Of a stretch of 11,798 nt of DNA, positions 7,091-11,798 are shown in pieces. Numbering within the stretch: the stretch's first letter is position 1; the number at the start of each line of letters is the position of its first letter. The stretch comes from a bacterium. GTDB lineage: Bacteria; Desulfobacterota; GWC2-55-46. The notes under the pieces were generated by a model that was not told where the DNA came from, ran no database searches, and saw nothing but the letters and a program-made list of their open reading frames with translations. The position numbers and the translations under genes are program-made. The DNA lies in NCBI GenBank assembly GCA_027310325.1, contig DAIDBB010000472.1:1-11798 (forward strand). The letters are read 5' to 3'.

Positions 7091-9688
7091 TTATCTCGCC
7101 GCCTTCAGATAACCCTTTACAAACGCCTCCTCATCGTTCCTTTCCGGAAGCTCGTTGTCGAGTTTCTTTTTAAGAAGAAGCTTTAATATCTCGCCCATCG
7201 CCGGGCCCGCCTTTATCCCCATCTTAAGGAGGTCTTTACCCTTTAGGTCGGTTTTCGCATACTTGAGCTCCCTCAGGAAAAACGATAGCGTTTTTCTGAC
7301 CGCTTCGTCATCGGATTTCGCAAGTAGATACAGCTCCACTTCAAGGGGGACCTCTGAAAGGAGCCCATAGAGGTCGCTATTTTTCCTCATGGACTTGACC
7401 TTCTTAAGTGCCTCGATGCCTGATCTCCTTGATTCGAGGACGGTCATGTTTTTTCTTCCGTTTATCATAAGCCTCTTTATGAGGGAAAAATACTCGCTGT
7501 CGGAAAGCCCGTCCGTAAGGGCAAGGTACATGACAAGCCATGCCTCGGCCCTGTCCCTTGTGTAAAGGAGCTCATGCCAGGTTATAGCCTCCCTTGCCCT
7601 TTCGAGGAACTCCTCCCTCTGTTCATCCCACGTTATCCCTTTATGGATAAGCTTAAGTATCCCCAGTTCATGGAGCCTCCAAAGGGACTTGACCGCTATG
7701 GCGTCCTCTTCGAGGATGTGCTTTATCTCGTCCAGAAGCCGAGCCCCGGAAAGGCGGGAGAGCATGTCTAGCTTTACGGAGTTCTTTATGAGATTAAGGG
7801 TGTGCTTGCCGAGCTTGAAGGCGAACTTCTCGGAGAACCTAACGGCCCTTAGCATCCGTGTCGGGTCCTCGACAAAACTTAAGTTATGGAGCACCCTGAT
7901 CGTCTTATCCTTTATGTCCTTCTGCGCGCCGAAGAAGTCTATAAGCTCGCCGAACCGCCTGGGGTTCAGGGCCACGGCGAGCGTATTTATCGTAAAATCC
8001 CTCCTGTAAAGGTCGAGCTTCAATGAAGACTGCTCTATCGTCGGCAGCGCCCCCGGTTTTTCATAGTACTCGAGCCGCGCTGTCGCCACATCCACCTTGA
8101 AGCCGTCCGGGAAGATGACGACGGCCGTCTTGAACCTCTGGTGGGGCCGGACCTTCAGCCCCCTTTCCTTCGCGAACGCCTCGGCAAAGCTTATCCCGTC
8201 CCCTCCCTCGATCACTATGTCGATGTCGAGGTTCTCCCTGTTAAGGAGTAGGTCCCTTACGAAGCCCCCGACGACATAGGCCCTGAGCCCCAGTGATTCA
8301 GCCGTCAACCCGGCGCCCTTAAGCATCTCAAGCGCCCACGCAGGGAGCCTCTCCTTCATCATCCGCGCAAGGGACCTCGCCCGGGGCTGCCCGCCCTCCT
8401 TAAGCTCCTCCTGAAATAGCTTCAGAAGATCCGTCCTTGTTATGACTCCGACGACTTCCCTTTCGTCAAGCACCGGCAGGAGCCTTTGACCGTGGCCGAC
8501 GACCTTATCCCGTATCTCGTCCACGGAGGTAGTGACGGTTACGCTGTCGAACTCGGTCGTCATGTAATCGCCGACCGGGGCCGCGCCGAGGCCGTGATAG
8601 GCCGCCTTGTCAACGACCTGCCTGGTGATGACCCCCGCAAGCCTCCCGTTCCTTACCACGGGCACCGCGTTTATGTTGTACCGGAGCATAAGCTCTATCG
8701 CGTTTTTAAGGGGCATATCCGGCCTTACGATGATCGGCGGAAAAGACATGATATCGCCGGCCGTCTTCTCCGGGACTATGTTCTCCCGGAGGGCGGAAAG
8801 CAGCCTTTCCTTGGCCTCGATGAGTGTCACATCCTTTAACGTGGCCGAGGCCGCTTCCGCATGCCCGCCCCCGCCAAGGGCCCGCGCAATCCTGCCGGCG
8901 TCCGCCCTCGGGTTCCTGCTCCTCGCTATGATATGGACCCTGTCGCGGGTCTCGGCCAGAAGAAATAGGCAGCCCATCGCGCCGATATCCATAATCCTGT
9001 GCGCGATTGTAGCGATGTCGCCGGAGTATTTCTCCAGGTAACCTTCGGCGATAACGACCTCGACCCCGCCTATCGTGTAGGAGGTCCGGGAATTCAGGAA
9101 ATCGTTGAGTATAGATACTTCTTCCGCGGTAAGTTCTTTCCTCAATAGGTCGGTAACGACCCTAAGGTCGGCGCCCGCTGAAAGGAGGTATGAGGCCGCC
9201 TCGTAGTCCATTCTCGTCGTCGAGGGGTAGCTGAGGGAGCCCGTGTCCTCGTATATGCCCGCCATGAGGATGGTCGCGTCTTCAGGGGAGATCTTGAGCT
9301 TTTTCCGGCGTATGAGGAGCGTAAGCACCGTTGTGGTTGAGCCATACGGCTCTATAACTTCCAGCGTGCCGTGGAGATCCCCGTCGGTTGCCGGATGGTG
9401 GTCGTAGATATGTATGTCGAGGCCTGGCCGGCCGACTATCTCGGCGAAGCGTCCGATCCTGGCGGGGTGCCGGACGTCCACGAGTATGAGCCTTGTGACT
9501 TCTTCGAGGTCTATGTCCCTTACGCGCTCGAACCTGTACGGGAAACGGCGCGCTTCGACGGCGTCCTTCAGCCCTTTTTCAAGGGAGCCGGAAAAGACCA
9601 GATGTGCCCCGGGATAGAGCTTCAGGGCCGCTATCATCGACGCGAGGGTGTCGAAGTCCGCGTTCGTATGCGATGTTATAACCTCCAT
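7091..9688 (-). CDS. DHH-CBS-CBS-tRNA nucleotidyltransferase fusion (probable A-adding enzyme)
   Basis: This 865-residue fusion likely adds the terminal A (or CCA) to tRNA 3' ends. Residues 1 to about 300 are a DHH/DHHA1 phosphoesterase-like half: HTNADFD at 7-13, VDVRH at 71-75, DHH at 96-98 and GGGGHAEAA at 272-280. Two CBS domains follow (about 310-366 and 374-428), which usually bind adenosine nucleotides. From about 465 comes a class II nucleotidyltransferase/poly(A) polymerase: VGGFVRDLLL (473-482), catalytic DIDIVIEG (488-495), RRDFTINTLA (562-571) and EDPTRMLRAVRF (607-618), then a helical tRNA-binding end. This layout is that of Aquifex-type A-adding enzymes, which work with a separate CC-adding enzyme. 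The catalytic residues of both halves look intact. An in-frame TAA 12 bases upstream forces the ATG, which has no Shine-Dalgarno sequence. A full CCA-adding role is possible. Confidence 0.9.
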   Translation of the reverse strand: MEVITSHTNADFDTLASMIAALKLYPGAHLVFSGSLEKGLKDAVEARRFPYRFERVRDIDLEEVTRLILVDVRHPARIGRFAEIVGRPGLDIHIYDHHPATDGDLHGTLEVIEPYGSTTTVLTLLIRRKKLKISPEDATILMAGIYEDTGSLSYPSTTRMDYEAASYLLSAGADLRVVTDLLRKELTAEEVSILNDFLNSRTSYTIGGVEVVIAEGYLEKYSGDIATIAHRIMDIGAMGCLFLLAETRDRVHIIARSRNPRADAGRIARALGGGGHAEAASATLKDVTLIEAKERLLSALRENIVPEKTAGDIMSFPPIIVRPDMPLKNAIELMLRYNINAVPVVRNGRLAGVITRQVVDKAAYHGLGAAPVGDYMTTEFDSVTVTTSVDEIRDKVVGHGQRLLPVLDEREVVGVITRTDLLKLFQEELKEGGQPRARSLARMMKERLPAWALEMLKGAGLTAESLGLRAYVVGGFVRDLLLNRENLDIDIVIEGGDGISFAEAFAKERGLKVRPHQRFKTAVVIFPDGFKVDVATARLEYYEKPGALPTIEQSSLKLDLYRRDFTINTLAVALNPRRFGELIDFFGAQKDIKDKTIRVLHNLSFVEDPTRMLRAVRFSEKFAFKLGKHTLNLIKNSVKLDMLSRLSGARLLDEIKHILEEDAIAVKSLWRLHELGILKLIHKGITWDEQREEFLERAREAITWHELLYTRDRAEAWLVMYLALTDGLSDSEYFSLIKRLMINGRKNMTVLESRRSGIEALKKVKSMRKNSDLYGLLSEVPLEVELYLLAKSDDEAVRKTLSFFLRELKYAKTDLKGKDLLKMGIKAGPAMGEILKLLLKKKLDNELPERNDEEAFVKGYLKAAR

Positions 9689-9694
9689 AAGTCG

Positions 9695-9723
9695 ATATTA
9701 ACACAGTTATGGGCAGGTTACAA
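9695..9723 (-). promoter_or_regulatory. Possible promoter giving a leaderless mRNA for the nucleotidyltransferase fusion
   Basis: On the minus strand TTGTAA (9718-9723) and TAATAT (9695-9700) are separated by 17 bases. Each matches the sigma70 consensus at four of six positions. Transcription would begin about seven bases after the -10, which is the A of the ATG at 9688. This agrees with the absence of a ribosome site and with the in-frame TAA at 9698-9700. The whole gap to the cytochrome stop is only 50 bases and holds nothing else I recognise. Confidence 0.35.
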
Positions 9724-9738
9724 AGCATCGGAGGGCGG

Positions 9739-10569
9739 TTATTTCTTCGGGGCCTCCTCCTTCTTGGGCGGCTCGTACTTCTTCGCGGGCTGCGAGTGGC
9801 ACCTGAAACAGTCATCGAGCGGGAACGAGACCCTGCCGTGGCATACTCCGCAGTACTGCCCCGAGATGATCTTCATCATGTTCATGTCAGGGTTTTCGCC
9901 TTTCTTATCCTTGAAGATGGATGGATGGCAGGCGTCGCACGCCATCTGCTGCGTATGTATCTTATGCGGGAAGAGCACGTCCGGCGGGTGCGGGTCGTAC
10001 TTGGTAACCGGTATTATAACGTCCGAATCGAGGACTTCGAGCTTGCCCTGGCCGTCGAGGGAGGCCCTGGGCTTGATCTTTCCTTCCTTCAAGGCCTGGG
10101 CCCAGTTGACCCGGTTTCCAAAGTCGTCTTTAGGGAGATTTTTAAGCGCGTCGCTTATATTCCTGCCCCCCTTTACCTCGAGCCCATATGAATGGCATCG
10201 CTCGCATTCCTTTACCCCGAAAGCCGTCGTACCGTTATGGCATTTCCCGCAATATTTCCCGGCTTCGATGTCCGACTGCTTGATCTCCGTCGTATTGGCC
10301 TCGAGCTTAAAGCCCAGGTCGGTGTGGCATACCTTGCAGGAGTAATCGGACCTGTGCGCCCAGTGTGGGAAGACTACTGGCTTCAAGTCCCTTGAGTCCT
10401 TGAGGCCCCTGTCCATGACGGTCGAGCCGTACTTCTCGGGGGGTTTTATCTTCCTGTAAAGGCCCGCAGGAGCTCCCTCCTCGGCGTAAACGCCGTAACG
10501 GACAAGGAATACCGCGGTCATTGCCGCGATTATGACCAACAACGCCTTGAATGATTTGATGCTCTGCAC
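9739..10569 (-). CDS. Exported hexaheme cytochrome c with two c7-type triheme modules
   Basis: This is a periplasmic or cell-surface electron carrier of 276 residues. A signal peptide covers 1-29 (hydrophobic ALLVIIAAMTAVFLV, likely cut after VYA). Six CXXCH sites fall in two modules: CKVCH 78-82, CGKCH 107-111 and CERCH 122-126; then CDACH 211-215, CGVCH 240-244 and CFRCH 254-258. Each module is preceded by an FPHxxH pair (67-72 and 200-205) that supplies distal histidines, as in triheme cytochrome c7 and the 'nanowire' triheme repeat known from Geobacter. A linker of about 70 residues with NWAQALKEGKIKPR joins them. The tail after 260 is Lys/Pro/Glu-rich. The start is GTG, with GGAGG at 10577-10581 seven bases upstream. 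It lies 31 bases after the tetraheme gene and is probably cotranscribed. The redox partner is unknown. Confidence 0.93.
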   Translation of the reverse strand: MQSIKSFKALLVIIAAMTAVFLVRYGVYAEEGAPAGLYRKIKPPEKYGSTVMDRGLKDSRDLKPVVFPHWAHRSDYSCKVCHTDLGFKLEANTTEIKQSDIEAGKYCGKCHNGTTAFGVKECERCHSYGLEVKGGRNISDALKNLPKDDFGNRVNWAQALKEGKIKPRASLDGQGKLEVLDSDVIIPVTKYDPHPPDVLFPHKIHTQQMACDACHPSIFKDKKGENPDMNMMKIISGQYCGVCHGRVSFPLDDCFRCHSQPAKKYEPPKKEEAPKK

Positions 10570-10600
10570 GGTATAACCTCCGATTGGGACTTAACTCGCC

Positions 10601-11050
10601 TTAATAGCCGACATGACAGGCGGCGCACAATTTTTCATATTCGACCCTTAGCATCCTTGGAAGCCTCTGCTTATTGTGCGGGTCGTGGCATGTGTAGCAG
10701 ACCATCTTTCCGTCCCTGGTCAACGGGAAGTTGTACGGGATGTTTATCCTCGGCTCCTCGCCTATGGGATGCTTTGTAACAGGATGATTGTCCAGGTTCC
10801 CGGCATGGCATTTTGTGCATGTCGTCACGGGGTCGAAGCTCAATTTGGGCAGGTCTTTGGTATGGCAGACCGGACAGAACTGTTTATCCCTGAAATCATG
10901 GGGATTGACCATTTTTTTCGTTTCTCCCGCTTCTTCGGCCCCTGCCGCGCCGTTAAAAGGCATCCCTGACAATATCAGGAAAAAAAGAGAAAAAACGAGA
11001 GCTGCCGCATATCCGCCAGAGGCGCTCCGCCCAGACATGAAGCCCGCCAT
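10601..11050 (-). CDS. Exported tetraheme cytochrome c (doubled CXXCH type)
   Basis: This small c-type cytochrome is 149 residues from the chosen start. A signal peptide is clear: a short basic n-region, hydrophobic AAALVFSLFFLIL, and a cut after GAAGA near residue 38. Heme sites are CPVCH 59-63, CTKCH 78-82, CYTCH 118-122 and CAACH 142-146. The last pair fits the 'doubled CXXCH' pattern (MVCYTCHDPHNK ... LCAACH). HPVTKHP at about 88-94 may supply axial ligands. The start is uncertain. The frame is open up to a GTG at 11125 (174 residues) and has an ATG at 11095, but the extra N-terminus is polar and unlike a signal peptide. I chose ATG 11050 because it gives a normal one, although its ribosome site is weak (GGA). 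It probably forms an operon with the hexaheme gene. Confidence 0.85.
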   Translation of the reverse strand: MAGFMSGRSASGGYAAALVFSLFFLILSGMPFNGAAGAEEAGETKKMVNPHDFRDKQFCPVCHTKDLPKLSFDPVTTCTKCHAGNLDNHPVTKHPIGEEPRINIPYNFPLTRDGKMVCYTCHDPHNKQRLPRMLRVEYEKLCAACHVGY

Positions 11051-11082
11051 GGAATTCCGGCGGCTTCCATATAAAAAAAACC

Positions 11083-11136
11083 TTATCTTGCCCATCTTGA
11101 CGCCGGGACTCTTCTGCCCGCGCACCTCTCGCCCAT
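11083..11136 (-). CDS. Possible 17-codon upstream ORF before the tetraheme cytochrome
   Basis: An ATG at 11134-11136 has GGAGG (11141-11145) four bases upstream, the best ribosome site in this intergenic stretch. It opens a frame of 17 codons (MGERCAGRRVPASRWAR), ending with TAA 32 bases before the chosen tetraheme ATG. It might be a translated leader that couples or tunes the cytochrome gene. It might also be the relic of a longer N-terminus lost by frameshift, or chance. I recognise no family. Confidence 0.25.
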   Translation of the reverse strand: MGERCAGRRVPASRWAR

Positions 11137-11159
11137 ATGACCTCCGCAGGGGACCGGCC

Positions 11160-11798
11160 TTAGTTGGCGCAATTCCCTGCCGAGTTGCAATTGTATGTAG
11201 CGGTGACGCCGTTCGTAAAATTGGTGAAGTTGTTGTTGCACACCTTGTCGGTAGCAGGCGTTACGGCCCTGAAAAACATCTGTGTCGGCGTCAGGGTCGT
11301 AGGCCGTATGTAGGACTCCACGCACGCCCCGTTCATCATCCTGTAGCCGAGCGGGTCCGACCCCGACACCGGGCCTGCGGCGGCGTTGCTGCCGTGGATA
11401 CCCTTGATCTGGTAATTCCCCCCGACCAGGACTGAACTCCCCCCATGGCACGTGAGGCAGAGATTGCCGAACTTATTGCTGGCGTTTCCCGTATTCGCCC
11501 CGGGGGCATAGAAAGGAGAGCTTACGCCGAGACCGTCGACAGGATGCGGCACCCTTGCGTAAGCGGCGCTCGTCCCGACATATCCCTCGTCCCCGTATAC
11601 GTCCCTCCTGTGGCAGTTATAGCAGAAATTGGAGAATGTGCCGAGCCCGGTCTCGTTACTCCTCAGCATCCATCTGTTATTGGACCCGTGCGGCCCTTTC
11701 GGGTCGCTTGGATTGCTTGACCCGTGGCAGTCGGAGCACGTTATCGTGCTCGTGTGCGTGACTGAAGAAAGACCGAGGTTCAGGGACGTCTCCTGAAG
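11160..11798 (-). CDS. Multiheme cytochrome c, C-terminal part (N-terminus outside window)
   Basis: The frame is open from the window edge to a TAA at 11160-11162 and gives 212 residues without a start, so this is the 3' part of a longer gene. There is an internal ATG at 11669, but the conserved heme site CSDCH lies before it, so that ATG is not the start. Visible heme sites are CSDCH (21-25), CYNCH (59-63) and CLTCH (114-118). Two pieces share a layout: CxxCHGSS followed by GPHGSN (35-40), and CxxCHGGSS followed by GIHGSN; these histidines may be distal ligands. The last 94 residues have no CXXCH and are rich in Asn, Thr and Gly, with four non-heme cysteines. It is likely exported and envelope-associated, judging from the family. 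Total heme number and localisation signal cannot be seen. It lies upstream of the tetraheme gene in the same direction. Confidence 0.88.
   Translation of the reverse strand, partial: LQETSLNLGLSSVTHTSTITCSDCHGSSNPSDPKGPHGSNNRWMLRSNETGLGTFSNFCYNCHRRDVYGDEGYVGTSAAYARVPHPVDGLGVSSPFYAPGANTGNASNKFGNLCLTCHGGSSVLVGGNYQIKGIHGSNAAAGPVSGSDPLGYRMMNGACVESYIRPTTLTPTQMFFRAVTPATDKVCNNNFTNFTNGVTATYNCNSAGNCAN

Noticed and set aside
9371..10345. Plus-strand open frame of 324 codons across the nucleotidyltransferase start and hexaheme gene
   Set aside because: It is antisense to conserved motifs of two genes and its translation is a low-quality mix without a domain; it is a shadow frame.
9739..10569. Two similar halves of the hexaheme gene considered as a recent DNA duplication
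   Set aside because: The similarity is limited to heme and histidine motifs with different linkers, so it is an old domain repeat rather than a DNA repeat.
11030..11064. SRRNSM before the tetraheme signal peptide, considered as a twin-arginine export signal
   Set aside because: The motif lacks the usual hydrophobic residues after the arginines and lies before the better start. c-type cytochromes receive heme after Sec export.
1..11798. Search for CRISPR repeats, insertion sequences, att sites, tRNA or rRNA genes, and defence genes
   Set aside because: By eye I found no regular repeats, transposase or integrase motifs, cloverleaf sequences or defence-type proteins, and almost all bases belong to recognised genes.

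Overview
All genes in this window lie on the minus strand. The tight gene packing, roughly 55-60% GC, Shine-Dalgarno-led starts and several c-type multiheme cytochromes suggest an anaerobic or metal-respiring bacterium of the Desulfobacterota, Nitrospirota or a related lineage. Two conserved genes add weak support: a tRNA nucleotidyltransferase fused to DHH and CBS domains, and a TrpRS with a four-cysteine Fe-S signature. I cannot name a genus. Codon use looks similar along the window and I see no mobile element, CRISPR array, tRNA or rRNA gene. No stretch above about 170 bases lacks a gene.

Read in the direction of transcription (high to low coordinates), the window opens with a cytochrome block. 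It holds the 3' part of a multiheme cytochrome (11160-11798, three CXXCH visible, N-terminus outside the window), a small exported tetraheme cytochrome (10601 to about 11050), and an exported hexaheme cytochrome made of two c7-type triheme modules (9739-10569). Together they show 13 heme sites and probably form an envelope electron-transfer set.

Next comes an 865-residue protein (7091-9688) that combines a DHH/DHHA1 phosphoesterase-like half, two CBS domains and a class II tRNA nucleotidyltransferase/poly(A) polymerase half. An in-frame stop lies just upstream of its ATG and there is no Shine-Dalgarno sequence. A promoter-like sequence ends so close to the start that a leaderless mRNA is plausible.

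After a 167-base gap with a possible promoter, eight genes are packed with spacings of -146 to +8 bases, as expected for one operon. They are a site-2 protease-like M50 membrane peptidase, trpS, scpA, scpB, an RsuA/RluB-type pseudouridine synthase, a MagIII/endonuclease III-like DNA glycosylase, mutL, and miaA, which runs off the window edge. The group mixes tRNA charging and modification (trpS, miaA), rRNA modification (rluB-like), chromosome condensation (scpAB with SMC) and DNA repair (glycosylase, mutL).

I do not see a clearly new biological system. The points most worth a second look are: the exact C-x22-C-x6-C-x2-C signature in TrpRS; the glycosylase whose fourth cluster cysteine is missing but would be restored by removing one base; the 146-base scpB/rluB overlap; the apparently leaderless tRNA nucleotidyltransferase fusion; and a 17-codon upstream ORF before the tetraheme cytochrome.
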